Positions 35,679-45,955 of a stretch of DNA of 64,000 nt are shown in pieces. The stretch covers positions 1 to 64,000 of the forward strand of contig JAFUDJ010000045.1 of NCBI GenBank assembly GCA_017459445.1, read 5' to 3'. A program made the translations under genes and the position numbers. Position 1 is the first letter of the stretch; every line of letters begins with the position of its first letter. Origin of the DNA: Prevotella sp. (lineage in GTDB: Bacteria; Bacteroidota; Bacteroidia; Bacteroidales; Bacteroidaceae). The notes below the pieces were generated by a model. It was not told where the DNA came from, did no database searches, and saw nothing but the letters and a program-made list of their open reading frames with translations.

Positions 35679-37556
35679 ATGAACAAGAACACCCTTACAG
35701 GATTCGTACTCATAGCGCTGGTGCTCATCGGCTTTAGCTGGTGGAGTCAGAAAGAAGCCGTCAAACAGCAGGAAGCCGCCATGGCCGAACAGGCCAGGCT
35801 GGACTCTATTGCGAAAGCCAATCCCAAGCAAGAGGAACCCGTCAATGATAGCATTCAGGCTCTGGCAAAACTTCAGGCTGACAGTGCCCGAGTCTTCTTC
35901 GCCGCTATGGCAGCAGAGCAGGAGGGGCAGTCCGTCGTGCTGAAGAACGGCAAGGTGGAGCTGACCCTCGACACCAAGGGCGGCGTAGTCAAGAAAGCTA
36001 AAGTACTGGGATACAAGGACTATAAGGGCAATGCCGATGTGACCCTCTTCGACAAGAAGGACCAGGACCTGACGTTCATCCTGCCCGCCAAGAAAGAGAA
36101 CATCAGCACTGCAGAGTTGAACTTCACTCCGACGGAAGTGACCGACTGCTCCGCCACTCTGACGGCTGAAGGTGCCGACGGGGCACGAATCGTGATGAAG
36201 TATTCGCTGGGCGATAGCTATCTGTTGCATTTCAGCATCAGCACCGAGGGCATGAGCGGACTGTTCGAGCCGGGCCGTCAGCTGATGAGTGTGGAGTGGA
36301 AAGACTCATGCCGCCAGCAAGAAAAGGGCTACACCTTCGAAAACCGCTACACGTCGCTTACCTACAAAGACCAAGGCGGAGGCACTGACCACCTGAGCGA
36401 AGGCAAGAGCGACTCAGAGACGCCCGAGGAGGCTCTCGACTGGGTTGCCTTCAAAAGCCAGTTCTTCGCCACGGTGCTTATTCCTAAGACACAGTTTGAA
36501 AAGGGTGCCTATCTCAACAGCACGATGCACACCAAGGAGTCACACTATCTTAAATCCTACATCGCACAGCTGAAAACGCCGTTCTCCCCCACTGAGAACA
36601 CAGAGTTTGAGATGTACTTCGGTCCCAACGACTTCCAAGTACTGAAAAGCATCGACAAGGAGAGTCAATTTGGCCGCGACCTTGACCTGGAAGACCTCGT
36701 CTACCTGGGGTGGTGGCTCGTCCGCTGGATTAACCGCTGGTTCACCCTCTATGTCTTCGACGGCCTTACCTCCCTTGGCTTGAGCATGGGCATCGTGCTC
36801 ATCCTGATCACACTGCTGCTCAAGGGTCTCACCTTCCCCATGGTCAGGAAAAGCTATATGTCAAGCGCCAAAATGCGCGTACTGAAACCCAAGCTCGAAG
36901 AGGCCACGAAGCAATACGACAAGCCCGAGGACCAGATGCAGAAGCAGCAAGCCATGATGCAGCTTTATTCACAGTACGGCGTTAGCCCGCTTGGTGGCTG
37001 CCTTCCCATGCTCATTCAGATGCCTATCTGGATAGCCATGTTCTTCTTCGTCCCCAACGCCATCCAACTGCGTGGCGAGAGCTTCCTCTGGATGCAGGAT
37101 CTGTCAACCTACGACCCCATCTTTGAGTGGTCGAAGCCCATTTGGGGCATCGGCGACCACCTTTCGCTCACCTGCATTTTGTTCTGCGTGAGCAACATTC
37201 TCTATAGCTACATGACCATGCGCCAGCAGCGCGACCAGATGATCGGCCAGCAGGCTGACCAGATGAAGATGATGCAATGGATGATGTACCTCATGCCGTT
37301 AATGTTCTTCTTCATCTTCAACGACTACTCCAGCGGTCTGAACTTCTACTATTTCGTTTCGCTTTTCTTCTCGGCAGCCATCATGTGGACACTGCGCAAG
37401 ACCACCAACGACGAGAAACTGCTGGCCACACTGGAAGCCAACTACAAAGAGAACAAGAACAATCCCAAAAAGCAGAGTGGCCTGGCCGCCCGTCTGGAAG
37501 CCATGCAGAAGCAGCAGGCAGAGATGCAGCGCATGCGCCAGCAGATGAAGAGATAG
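35679..37556 (+). CDS. yidC: Membrane protein insertase YidC
   Basis: A 625-residue insertase for inner-membrane proteins. One N-terminal membrane helix (TGFVLIALVLIGFSWW), a large periplasmic beta domain to about residue 335, then the conserved Oxa1 core (from about 340) with five helices, including TFPMVRKSYMSSAKM, the QYGVSPLGGCLPMLIQMPIWIAMF segment and a late MYLMPLMFFFIFNDYSSGLN. A basic, glutamine-rich coiled tail closes it. Normal length for Bacteroidota. Confidence 0.96.
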   Translation: MNKNTLTGFVLIALVLIGFSWWSQKEAVKQQEAAMAEQARLDSIAKANPKQEEPVNDSIQALAKLQADSARVFFAAMAAEQEGQSVVLKNGKVELTLDTKGGVVKKAKVLGYKDYKGNADVTLFDKKDQDLTFILPAKKENISTAELNFTPTEVTDCSATLTAEGADGARIVMKYSLGDSYLLHFSISTEGMSGLFEPGRQLMSVEWKDSCRQQEKGYTFENRYTSLTYKDQGGGTDHLSEGKSDSETPEEALDWVAFKSQFFATVLIPKTQFEKGAYLNSTMHTKESHYLKSYIAQLKTPFSPTENTEFEMYFGPNDFQVLKSIDKESQFGRDLDLEDLVYLGWWLVRWINRWFTLYVFDGLTSLGLSMGIVLILITLLLKGLTFPMVRKSYMSSAKMRVLKPKLEEATKQYDKPEDQMQKQQAMMQLYSQYGVSPLGGCLPMLIQMPIWIAMFFFVPNAIQLRGESFLWMQDLSTYDPIFEWSKPIWGIGDHLSLTCILFCVSNILYSYMTMRQQRDQMIGQQADQMKMMQWMMYLMPLMFFFIFNDYSSGLNFYYFVSLFFSAAIMWTLRKTTNDEKLLATLEANYKENKNNPKKQSGLAARLEAMQKQQAEMQRMRQQMKR

Positions 37557-37592
37557 ATTAAATAACAATCGACAGGAAACATTTGTATTACA

Positions 37593-38633
37593 ATGGAAGA
37601 AAAAAACAATAACGAGATTATCGATTTGCACCTAGTCACACGCAAGATTTGGGATAAGCGGCAAGCATTTTACAAGGTGCTCCCTATTGTGTTTGTGCTT
37701 TCTTGTATCTACATCTTTAGTCTGCCCCGTTATTACAAGTCGGAAATTAAGCTGGCGCCCGAGATAGACAACTCTATATCCGAAGGTGCCCTTGGCAGCA
37801 TAGCCTCGTCCTTTGGTTTTGACATTGGAAGTATGGCTACTACAGATGCTATCTCGCCAGAACTCTATCCCGAACTATTGGAGACGAATGACTTTATCAC
37901 CTTGTTGTTTCCAATGGAAGTGGAAGATTATGACCATACGTTGCACACTACCTATTTCGACTATCTGAAAAAACACCAAAAGACGCCATGGTGGTCATTT
38001 GTTAGCAAAGCTATCCGTTCTATTCTCCCGAAGGAAAAGGAACAGCAAGTAGGCAGCTCAGCTGAATTCAATCCACTGAATTTAACTAAGAAACAAGACG
38101 TTATTGCTTCCATTATCAAGGGGAACATCAGTTGTTCCATTGATCGTAAGACCAGCATGATTACTATCACTGTGACAGATCAAGACCGCCGTATCTGTGC
38201 TACCATTGCCGATTCCATACGTTTGAAGCTTCAAGAGTTTATTACTGACTATCGCACAAAGAAAGCGCGCATTGACGTGGAATATTTTCGCAACCTCGTT
38301 AATGAATCTAGGAACGAGTATGACGAAGCCCGCCACCGCTATGCAAACTATACTGACTCACACCGCAATATTAAACTTGAAAATTTCATCTCTATACAGA
38401 ATGATTTAGAGAACGATATGGAGGTGAAATTCAACAACTACACAGCTTACAACACGCAGTTGCAAGCAGCTATTGCCAAATTACAACAGAGAACGCCCGC
38501 ATTCACTCTGCTGCAGGGAGCATCGATACCAGTAAAACCTGCAGGGCCAAAACGCATAATCTTCATATTTGTTATGTTGATACTCTCTAGTATGATCATT
38601 GCTGCCCGAATCTTGTTGAAATCCAAGAACTAG
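37593..38633 (+). CDS. Wzz-family polysaccharide chain-length determinant
   Basis: A 346-residue inner-membrane protein with a cytoplasmic start (DLHLVTRKIWDKR), a first helix at about 29-46 (LPIVFVLSCIYIFSL), a long periplasmic helical region and a second helix near the end (RIIFIFVMLILSSMIIAARIL). The PxxPxxPK-like motif before the second helix is visible as GASIPVKPAGPKR. No kinase domain, so it sets chain length in a Wzy-dependent pathway. First gene of an AT-richer polysaccharide cluster, 36 bp after yidC. Confidence 0.85.
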   Translation: MEEKNNNEIIDLHLVTRKIWDKRQAFYKVLPIVFVLSCIYIFSLPRYYKSEIKLAPEIDNSISEGALGSIASSFGFDIGSMATTDAISPELYPELLETNDFITLLFPMEVEDYDHTLHTTYFDYLKKHQKTPWWSFVSKAIRSILPKEKEQQVGSSAEFNPLNLTKKQDVIASIIKGNISCSIDRKTSMITITVTDQDRRICATIADSIRLKLQEFITDYRTKKARIDVEYFRNLVNESRNEYDEARHRYANYTDSHRNIKLENFISIQNDLENDMEVKFNNYTAYNTQLQAAIAKLQQRTPAFTLLQGASIPVKPAGPKRIIFIFVMLILSSMIIAARILLKSKN

Positions 38634-38636
38634 ACA

Positions 38637-39803
38637 ATGAGAATCTCCGTCAACTTGTTCGTCCGAATTGTCTTTATCTGCACGCTGCTTGCATTGGTAT
38701 TGGCTGCGTGTTTCGACATGAGTATGATGGAAGGTGGAGATGTAAACGGAGGTACTGGACGTTACGTCACTGCATTAGCCTATATGGCATGGCTGGCCAC
38801 TATTTCCCAAATACTCATTCCTGGCTATACAACCTACAAACCAGCTATTCCTATTCTATTATATGCACTATTTTTCCTTTGGGCCACATTCCCAACCATG
38901 ATGTCTGGCCAGAAGGGCATGGCCTATAATTTGATATTTATCACTTTCCCTCTTTTAGTGCTTTTATCTACCTACAACACGGTGCGCTTCACGGGGAGCC
39001 ATAAATGGTATATAGCCACATTTTGCTGTATGCTTGGCATTTTAACCATTCAATACGCTAGGGTGTTCAGTTTTATCAACCTCTTAAGCGACAACAGCCA
39101 CTTAGCGTCATCATACTATACTCTCTACATGCTACCTTTGGTGTTTTTATGCAAATCGAACAAAGTTAAAGTGTTTGCTGTTCTCGTTGTCACCATAGCC
39201 ATCCTTATTTCACTAAAACGCTCAGGAGTCATGGCACTGGTTCTGGCTGTGGTAACCTACGTATTTGTAAACCAATACGTAGCGATGAGATTAAAGCCCA
39301 CTACCATTCTTGGAAGCCTCACGGCACTAGTACTATTTAGTTTTGTATTTATTCTCGTTGCAAACAGCGGAGAGGAGAACATCTTCGAGCGTTTTGAAAA
39401 TATTGGTAATGACAATGGAAGTGGCCGTCTCGCAGTTTGGGAGGTCACTATAAAAATGATATCACGTCTTGACGTTAGTAGCCTGCTTGTTGGACAGGGA
39501 TATAATACCGTCGTGGCTAATTCGCCTTTCAATCTCTCTGCCCATAATGATTTCCTTGAAATTATCTACGACTATGGTCTAGTGGGATTTTCTCTATACA
39601 CATGTGCCATTCTATCTCTTATTTACTACAATATTAAGATGATTGCAGAAAAGTCGCTATACGCTCCAGCCCTTTCCTTTCTTATGGTGGTCTATCTCAT
39701 CCAGTCTATGATTTCTCATATCATCATCTATTTCTGGGCCTGCCTCTTCATGCTCTCCTTCAGCTATATCTTAGCAAGCTACCACCGAGATGCAAGCAAC
39801 TAA
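38637..39803 (+). CDS. O-antigen polymerase/ligase (Wzy/WaaL-like)
   Basis: A 388-residue protein with ten or more membrane helices and the large periplasmic loop of the O-antigen ligase/polymerase family (SGRLAVWEVTIKMI ... LLVGQGYNTV ... AHNDFLEIIYDYGLVG). By its place next to Wzz and the flippase, a Wzy polymerase is more likely than WaaL. It begins 3 bp after the Wzz-like gene and overlaps the flippase by 14 bp. Confidence 0.82.
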   Translation: MRISVNLFVRIVFICTLLALVLAACFDMSMMEGGDVNGGTGRYVTALAYMAWLATISQILIPGYTTYKPAIPILLYALFFLWATFPTMMSGQKGMAYNLIFITFPLLVLLSTYNTVRFTGSHKWYIATFCCMLGILTIQYARVFSFINLLSDNSHLASSYYTLYMLPLVFLCKSNKVKVFAVLVVTIAILISLKRSGVMALVLAVVTYVFVNQYVAMRLKPTTILGSLTALVLFSFVFILVANSGEENIFERFENIGNDNGSGRLAVWEVTIKMISRLDVSSLLVGQGYNTVVANSPFNLSAHNDFLEIIYDYGLVGFSLYTCAILSLIYYNIKMIAEKSLYAPALSFLMVVYLIQSMISHIIIYFWACLFMLSFSYILASYHRDASN

Positions 39804-41331
39804 TAGAATTGTATTCAACACCGTAGTGCTCTATGCCAAGATAGCCATCAGCATGGTTATCTCGCTCTATACTGTTCCGTTGGTACTACATGCCTTAGGC
39901 GAAAGCGATTATGGGCTCTTCAACCTTATCTCAGGGCTCATTGCCATGCTGGCATTTATGAATGGAGCCATGACTCTTTCTACACAACGCTATTTGTCGG
40001 TGACCATTGGAGAACTCAACACAGACAAACTGCTTCAGGTCTACAACTTGAGTTTGTTGCTCCACTTCGTATTAGGCTTTGTTGTGGTAATAGCAATGGA
40101 ACTTTTGGCTCCATATTTGCTAGAGCATGTGTTAAACATCTTACCTGGGCAAAAGGACGTAGCTTATCTGTTGTTCCACTGCATGGCCGCCAGCATGTTC
40201 TTCACCATCGTCAGTGTACCGTTTGATGCCATAATCAACGCCTATGAGAATATGCTTTTTTTCTCCATCGTCGGTATCCTTGAGGCTGTGCTACGACTGG
40301 CTCTGGCGCTATCGCTCGCATGTCTAACCTCACAGCGTCTTGCAGTCTACGGTCTATGCCTGGCCTGTATTTCACTTTTCATTCTTATTGTCAAGTACAT
40401 ATACTGCCATAGGAAATACCACCACCTATATCTCTCGACAAGATATTGGAAAAACCATCGTTTAATGTCAGAAATGTTTATTTATGCAGGATGGAACACA
40501 CTTTCTGCACTTGCTGTCGTTGGCCGCGTCCAAGGGTTGGCTATCATTCTGAATCATTTTTTCAGCACCATACTCAACGCTGCTTATGGAATTGCCAATC
40601 AAGTTAATGGCGTGTTGAGCTACTTCTCGGCCACCATTCAAAAAAGCATTAATCCGCAGCTGATGGAAAATGAAGGACGACATAACGCCGACCGTCAGAC
40701 CACACTGGCTTATGCATTGACGAAGTATTCACTTCTCGTTCTGGGATTTCTCGCATTACCCTTGGCTATAGAATTACCTTATATCTATAAAATATGGTTA
40801 GGGTCCGTTCCCGCTAACAGCATAGCATTTACTCGCGCTATTATTACGCTTTCACTCATTTCACAGACTTCTGCCGGATTAATGTCTGCCATACAATCAT
40901 CAGGCCATATAAAATGGTACACTATCAGTATTTGCGCAACACTGCTCAGTACTCTTCCTATAGCTTATATCTTCCTCAACCAAGGTTTAACCCCAGTGTG
41001 GGCATTGTGGTTAGCGTGCCTCACCGAAGTAGGAGCTGTTGTTATCAGGCTAATATTTGCCAACAGACTGAAGTCAATACATATAGGAGACTATCTGCTC
41101 AAAGCCGTACTACCCAATTTGCTACTAATTATATTTGTTGGGGCGGTGCTCTATATGCTCACCCAAATCATTCCAACCTCAATGGCACGATTAATAATTG
41201 TGATTTTTACTGATGCTCTACTTTTTCTAGTACTGGCTTATCATATCATACTAACCCCATCAGAACGCATTTATATACGTTCCCTTATTTACAAAATCCG
41301 ACGAAGACATGAAAAAATGGCTAAAGAATAA
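39790..41331 (+). CDS. Wzx-like polysaccharide flippase
   Basis: A 513-residue membrane protein of the MVF/MATE-type flippase superfamily with about 12-14 helices. The start NRIVFNTVVLYAKIAISMVISLYTVPLVLHALGESDYGLFNLISG is characteristic. It moves undecaprenyl-linked repeat units across the inner membrane. Overlaps the polymerase gene by 14 bp and the acyltransferase by 23 bp. Confidence 0.9.
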   Translation: MQATNRIVFNTVVLYAKIAISMVISLYTVPLVLHALGESDYGLFNLISGLIAMLAFMNGAMTLSTQRYLSVTIGELNTDKLLQVYNLSLLLHFVLGFVVVIAMELLAPYLLEHVLNILPGQKDVAYLLFHCMAASMFFTIVSVPFDAIINAYENMLFFSIVGILEAVLRLALALSLACLTSQRLAVYGLCLACISLFILIVKYIYCHRKYHHLYLSTRYWKNHRLMSEMFIYAGWNTLSALAVVGRVQGLAIILNHFFSTILNAAYGIANQVNGVLSYFSATIQKSINPQLMENEGRHNADRQTTLAYALTKYSLLVLGFLALPLAIELPYIYKIWLGSVPANSIAFTRAIITLSLISQTSAGLMSAIQSSGHIKWYTISICATLLSTLPIAYIFLNQGLTPVWALWLACLTEVGAVVIRLIFANRLKSIHIGDYLLKAVLPNLLLIIFVGAVLYMLTQIIPTSMARLIIVIFTDALLFLVLAYHIILTPSERIYIRSLIYKIRRRHEKMAKE

Positions 41332-41863
41332 TTATCTCTCATGGAAGTTATCCTTTGGGTATCTTTCTGTGGCACTCATACGACATATCCCATCGCAGAC
41401 ACTCCGCCGAGAGTGCTATCGTTTTATGGGAGCAAAGATAGGGAATCATGTGACTATGTTCGCATCTGTCGATATTAGGCAGCCCAACGGACTAAAAATC
41501 GGTAAAGGCTGTAGCATTGGGCCATATGTTTTGCTTGATGCCCGCAAGGGATTGGAAATCAAAGACAACGTTACTATCGCCTATGGTGCAATAATATGGA
41601 CGCTCCACCACGAAATGAACTCTAAAGATTTTCATGGGAAAGGGGCTCCCATTGTTATCCATGACTACGCATGGATTTGCTCCCGTTCTATCGTGCTACC
41701 TGGCGTCACAATAGGACGCGGAGCTGTCGTTGCCTCCGGATCGGTAGTTACTAAAGATGTTGAACCTTATGCCGTTGTGGGCGGAATACCAGCAAGAAAA
41801 ATAGGAGAACGTACTGAGCACGAATTTACATACACACCATTCACCCGTTTGCACATAGTGTAA
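41309..41863 (+). CDS. Left-handed beta-helix acyltransferase (hexapeptide repeat)
   Basis: A 184-residue acetyltransferase of the maltose/serine acetyltransferase-like group. Hexapeptide repeats run from IGNHVTMFASVDI to VVASGSVVTKDVEPYAVVGGIPARKIG; the catalytic His is likely in WTLHHEMNSKDFHGKGAPIVIHDYAWI. It probably O-acetylates a sugar of the polymer; acceptor unknown. Overlaps the flippase gene by 23 bp. Confidence 0.88.
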   Translation: MKKWLKNNYLSWKLSFGYLSVALIRHIPSQTLRRECYRFMGAKIGNHVTMFASVDIRQPNGLKIGKGCSIGPYVLLDARKGLEIKDNVTIAYGAIIWTLHHEMNSKDFHGKGAPIVIHDYAWICSRSIVLPGVTIGRGAVVASGSVVTKDVEPYAVVGGIPARKIGERTEHEFTYTPFTRLHIV

Positions 41864-41906
41864 ATGTAATGTATTTTATTGAATAACAAGAACAATCTCT
41901 CAGGCA

Positions 41907-43469
41907 ATGCCAAAGCATGCATATAAATATCTAATAATATGGGGGCTACTGGTTTCATGTGCCAGTGACGGCTTCAACATGGCACTTAATGAAGACACAT
42001 TGGAACCTTGGACGGAGACAGTCGTAAAGGACATTCCAGGAAAGCGATATGGCGTGCGTTGGTTAGCAAACGATGATAGCGACCTAGGGGAACGATGCTT
42101 CGATGCTATTGGACTGCGGGCACGCTTTGGGGTAGGGAATACTTATGGAGCATCTGATTTCGACCATGTCTATCCTTGGAACCAAATCAGGCGCTGCAAT
42201 ATTCGTTGTGAAGCAGGTGTCACCATCATCACCTATGACGACGACCCTGCATTCAAACTTGATGGCTCTAATGGAGACGTATTCGTACGCATTCCAAAGT
42301 GTTATGTTGAGAAATACCGAGAGGGAGACTACGAATATCGTGTGGTATCAGCTATAGGCAGAAAACCCCACCCCGCATTTATTGAAAACGGCCTAGAGCT
42401 AGATGCCATCTATGTATCAGCCTTTGAAGGATGGATGAGTAGCGATAGCCTACTGCACTCAGTGGCAGATGTAATCCCTACATCGAATATCACAGCACAA
42501 CAATTTTTAGATGCGGCCCAACGGCGGGGCCCCCAATACTCCCTCTACGATATGCGCACCATAGATTTACTCTACACACTCATCGCCGTAGAGTTCGGCT
42601 GTCGTAACACTGGCATTATTTTCGGCCATGGCATTGCCGATTATTGCCAGCCACAGGAGAAGCAATTGAATACAGAACGTAACTACTATTCCCTTAAGAT
42701 GCAGCAACAGACCAACAGCATCACCTGTCAGCGCCAATGGAAAAACCTCATTACGGTGGGGTCAGCCGTCTGTATCTGTCAGGGCAACCAGAATGACATC
42801 CTCACCTTTGCACGAGTCACCAATATATCTACATATAAAGGACTAACAACTTACACTTTCGACGGACCTCCAATCGATATTACTCCTTATTGCTTCATAG
42901 GCAATTGTGGACAAGTGACAAACTGGACAGAGACCTGCTCCGCACCACATTCAAGTTACATGGGGCGTGCCAATATTATGGAAAATGGATTCTTACCACG
43001 CGAGCGCAATCCCATGCGTTATCGCTGGATGGAGAACCTTGTGGGCAATCTTTGGCACTTCATTCCCGACGTAACCCTTTTTAATCAACAACTCTATGTA
43101 TGCGACAACATGGCCCACTATCAGTTTGGATGCTTTGACGGAGCCTATACGCCCTTCGGTCCTTCACTACCATTAAACACCGACAACAGTTCACTAATTG
43201 ACAAAAGGGGAATAAACTATTGGATTAGCGCCCTGGTTGATGACTCTGAAGGGAAAGGAATTTCCATGGGAGTTGATTATAACCGCACTATGCTTAGCAC
43301 AGAAGGCTTTGGCGCATATTATTACGTAGGGACTGGACTTTGCATATTAGTTAACGGCGGCGGATTTGATCACAGATTCCGATGCAACATGCTTACCACA
43401 CGTGCATGGGATAGTCCAAACCGCCGATGGCACCTTTATGGTGCCCGCTTGATATTTAAAGAGATTTGA
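41907..43469 (+). CDS. Lipoprotein with phage-receptor-like C-type-lectin-fold region, function unknown
   Basis: A 520-residue predicted lipoprotein (lipobox LLVSC, Cys 18). The body follows a pattern I know from phage tail-tip and diversity-generating-retroelement target proteins: a block with GLRARFGVGNTYGASDFDHV followed by YPWNQIRRCN, the DGSNGDVFVRIPKCYV segment, HPAFIENGLELDAIYVSAFEG, then MRTIDLLYTLIAVEFGCRNT, and a C-terminal FGE/CLec-like stretch (LVNGGGFDHRFRCNMLTTRAW). It lies inside the polysaccharide cluster between an acyltransferase and a pyruvyl-transferase-like gene, in the same AT-rich composition. No reverse transcriptase or template repeat is seen. A surface binding protein is the best guess; I cannot name its ligand. 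Confidence 0.6.
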   Translation: MPKHAYKYLIIWGLLVSCASDGFNMALNEDTLEPWTETVVKDIPGKRYGVRWLANDDSDLGERCFDAIGLRARFGVGNTYGASDFDHVYPWNQIRRCNIRCEAGVTIITYDDDPAFKLDGSNGDVFVRIPKCYVEKYREGDYEYRVVSAIGRKPHPAFIENGLELDAIYVSAFEGWMSSDSLLHSVADVIPTSNITAQQFLDAAQRRGPQYSLYDMRTIDLLYTLIAVEFGCRNTGIIFGHGIADYCQPQEKQLNTERNYYSLKMQQQTNSITCQRQWKNLITVGSAVCICQGNQNDILTFARVTNISTYKGLTTYTFDGPPIDITPYCFIGNCGQVTNWTETCSAPHSSYMGRANIMENGFLPRERNPMRYRWMENLVGNLWHFIPDVTLFNQQLYVCDNMAHYQFGCFDGAYTPFGPSLPLNTDNSSLIDKRGINYWISALVDDSEGKGISMGVDYNRTMLSTEGFGAYYYVGTGLCILVNGGGFDHRFRCNMLTTRAWDSPNRRWHLYGARLIFKEI

Positions 43470-43505
43470 GAGCAATAAACAGCTGGTACCCTCCGTTATT
43501 AATAT

Positions 43506-44735
43506 ATGAAAATCGGATTATTAGCTTATCACGCGGCATGCAACTTTGGAGCCACTTTGCAGTTGCTGTCTACATATATGTTTCTTAAAAAAAACGGCCA
43601 TCAGCCAATAATATTGAACTGGGTCGCTAAAGATTTAGAGGAGCTTTATAAGAATAGCGTTCCAAAAGCGCAATATGCATGTCAGAAAAAGGTACGCCAA
43701 TCAATTTGGCATGAGACAGAACTTGTTCACAACAACGAAGAAATAGTCCGTATCATCAAGGAAGAAGAACTTGAAGCTGTCATCATTGGTAGCGATGCCG
43801 TAGCCCAGCACCATCCCTTTCTTGAACGCCTTACCTTTCCATGTCGCACTATTGTGGGAGTACAAGGGACTACTTCCGACACACAATATCCCAACCCATT
43901 TTGGGCCACATGGCTATCCGACCTAAGCCAACCTATTCCTGTAGCTCTTATATCTGTATCCAATCAAGATTCTGCATTCCGCCTAATTCCCAGAGCCACC
44001 CGAAAGGCCATGGATAAAAGTATTGCATGTTATTCATATGTATCTGTACGAGATTCATGGACTCAGCAAATGTTCGCCTATCTTACTGGTGGTAAATGCA
44101 TTCCCCCTATCACACCAGACCCTGTATTTGCATTTAATCAGAATGCAGCCTCACTGCTACCAGAAAAAAGCGAACTCACTAAACGTTATCAACTACCTGA
44201 GAAATACATTTTACTCAGTTTCTTGCCTACGGCTCATCCCTCTGTTTCACAAGATTGGATTGATGAATTTTCTGTTATTGCAAAAACTAACGGAATAGAA
44301 TGCTTTCTGCTACCATTTTCTCACAATGCCAGCTTCGGTAGACAGCCCCACACAATCAATCTTCCATTAAGCCCACTTGAATGGTATGCCCTCATTAAAT
44401 ACTCTCAGGGTTATGTTGGCAACAATATGCATCCTATTGTTGTATCGCTACACAACAATATTCCCTTCTTTAGTTTCGATAACTATGGAACTCCCCACCT
44501 GAATGGTTTATATGTGAATGAAGCTTCAAGCAAGATTAAACATATTCTTGAGGCTGGTGGATTTACCGAGCAGCGAACAGGCCTAACCTCCAGATGGTCT
44601 AAAGCTCCACATCCCAAAGAAGTATTCCGCAAACTACAGATGTTTGACCACGCCAAGTGCCTCTCATTTGCAGACAGCCAACTAAACTGCTATAACCGTA
44701 TGATGACCGACGTGATGAAACACATAGCCCCATGA
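43506..44735 (+). CDS. Polysaccharide pyruvyl transferase-family protein
   Basis: A 409-residue protein of the CsaB/WcaK family, GT-B-like enzymes that add pyruvate ketals to sugars. Visible: start MKIGLLAYHAACNFGATLQ, IIGSDAVAQHH, SVRDSWTQQM, TPDPVFAF and GYVGNNMHPIVVSLHNNIPFFSFDNYG, the last being the ligand-binding block. It could place a negative charge on the repeat unit. Overlaps the next gene by 4 bp. Confidence 0.85.
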   Translation: MKIGLLAYHAACNFGATLQLLSTYMFLKKNGHQPIILNWVAKDLEELYKNSVPKAQYACQKKVRQSIWHETELVHNNEEIVRIIKEEELEAVIIGSDAVAQHHPFLERLTFPCRTIVGVQGTTSDTQYPNPFWATWLSDLSQPIPVALISVSNQDSAFRLIPRATRKAMDKSIACYSYVSVRDSWTQQMFAYLTGGKCIPPITPDPVFAFNQNAASLLPEKSELTKRYQLPEKYILLSFLPTAHPSVSQDWIDEFSVIAKTNGIECFLLPFSHNASFGRQPHTINLPLSPLEWYALIKYSQGYVGNNMHPIVVSLHNNIPFFSFDNYGTPHLNGLYVNEASSKIKHILEAGGFTEQRTGLTSRWSKAPHPKEVFRKLQMFDHAKCLSFADSQLNCYNRMMTDVMKHIAP

Positions 44736-45886
44736 AAAGAATTGCCTATTTGTCAACAGCTCACTTTGCCGACTGCGACCTGCCCTTACTCCACGAGCTC
44801 ATGCGCAAAGAGCAAGAACTCATTTATATCTTGCAATTGACCGAAAAAGACAAGAGCCGCACCCTCATAAATGTACAACAGCTGAAGAAACGGGGTAATG
44901 TTTTCCCAGCCACTGACTATCCCGAATTGCTAGGATTATCACGATATATAGACCTAAACCGAATGTTTGTTCTCAACATGCCTGGTCGCCATGACTGGTC
45001 ATTAGCAAATCTGATGGCAGTTTTCCGACTGGTCAGATTCTTGCAACACAAGAGCATCGATATAATTCATCTCACCTGGCCCCCCCGCTATGGGGTCTTT
45101 TGGCTCTATCGCCTACACCGCAGAATGATACTTACCATGCACGATCCCCTTCCCCACTCCAGCCAGACTGGCCATCTGAATTTACTACACCGCTGGATGG
45201 CCATAAAACTTATCCCTCGCTTCATTCTGCTCAATGAAGTACAACGGAATGAGTTCATCTCGCGCTACAGACTTCAGCCCAGTCAGGTCCTGTCATCCCA
45301 TCTAAGTATCTATACCCATCTGATAGACACTCCCACAGTTCTCCCCAAAGCCAAGGACTATGTGCTTTTCATAGGCAGCATAAACACACACAAGGGGGTT
45401 GATGTGCTTTGCCAAGCCATGCAACAAGTACACAACACCTATCCACAACTGAAATTAGTTGTAGCTGGCAGTGGCCGGATATACTTCGACATACAGCCGT
45501 ATATTAATGCTGGTTTTTTGGAACTACACAACCGTTACCTTAACGACAGCGAACTAAAAGGCTTCATAGAACAATCACTTTTCGTGGTGTGCCCATACAT
45601 TGATGCTACACAGAGTGGAGTTGTTATGTCGGCATTTGCACTGGCCAAACCTGTCATCGTAACATGCGTCGGAGGCTTGCCAGAAATGGTGGAAGAAGGG
45701 CGACATGGGCTCCTTGTTCCACCCAAAGACCCAGAAGCGCTAGCGAAAGCCATCATAATTCTGACTGACAAAAGAAAGGCTGAGGCCATGCAGCATTATA
45801 TACGCGCAGATTTTCATTCAGGGGAACGCTCTTGGGAAAGCATCGCAGAAGGAATCATTGCTATCTATCATGAACAAACGTCATGA
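44732..45886 (+). CDS. Glycosyltransferase, GT4 family
   Basis: A 384-residue GT-B enzyme. The C-terminal nucleotide-sugar half shows VLFIGSINTHKGVDVLCQAM, LVVAGSG and the EX7E-like block VVMSAFALAKPVIVTCVGGLPEMVEEGRHGLLVPPKDPEALAKAI. Donor and acceptor unknown. ATGA overlap with the pyruvyl-transferase-like gene. Confidence 0.9.
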   Translation: MKRIAYLSTAHFADCDLPLLHELMRKEQELIYILQLTEKDKSRTLINVQQLKKRGNVFPATDYPELLGLSRYIDLNRMFVLNMPGRHDWSLANLMAVFRLVRFLQHKSIDIIHLTWPPRYGVFWLYRLHRRMILTMHDPLPHSSQTGHLNLLHRWMAIKLIPRFILLNEVQRNEFISRYRLQPSQVLSSHLSIYTHLIDTPTVLPKAKDYVLFIGSINTHKGVDVLCQAMQQVHNTYPQLKLVVAGSGRIYFDIQPYINAGFLELHNRYLNDSELKGFIEQSLFVVCPYIDATQSGVVMSAFALAKPVIVTCVGGLPEMVEEGRHGLLVPPKDPEALAKAIIILTDKRKAEAMQHYIRADFHSGERSWESIAEGIIAIYHEQTS

Positions 45887-45955
45887 AGCAAATTATGTCT
45901 CACTCTTGGTTGTTTATGCTAAAAAACAACAACCTTTGCACACTATTCTGAAAAT

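Noticed and set aside
41907-43469. A complete diversity-generating retroelement
   Set aside because: Only a target-like protein is seen. No reverse transcriptase, accessory gene or adenine-variable template repeat was found in the window.
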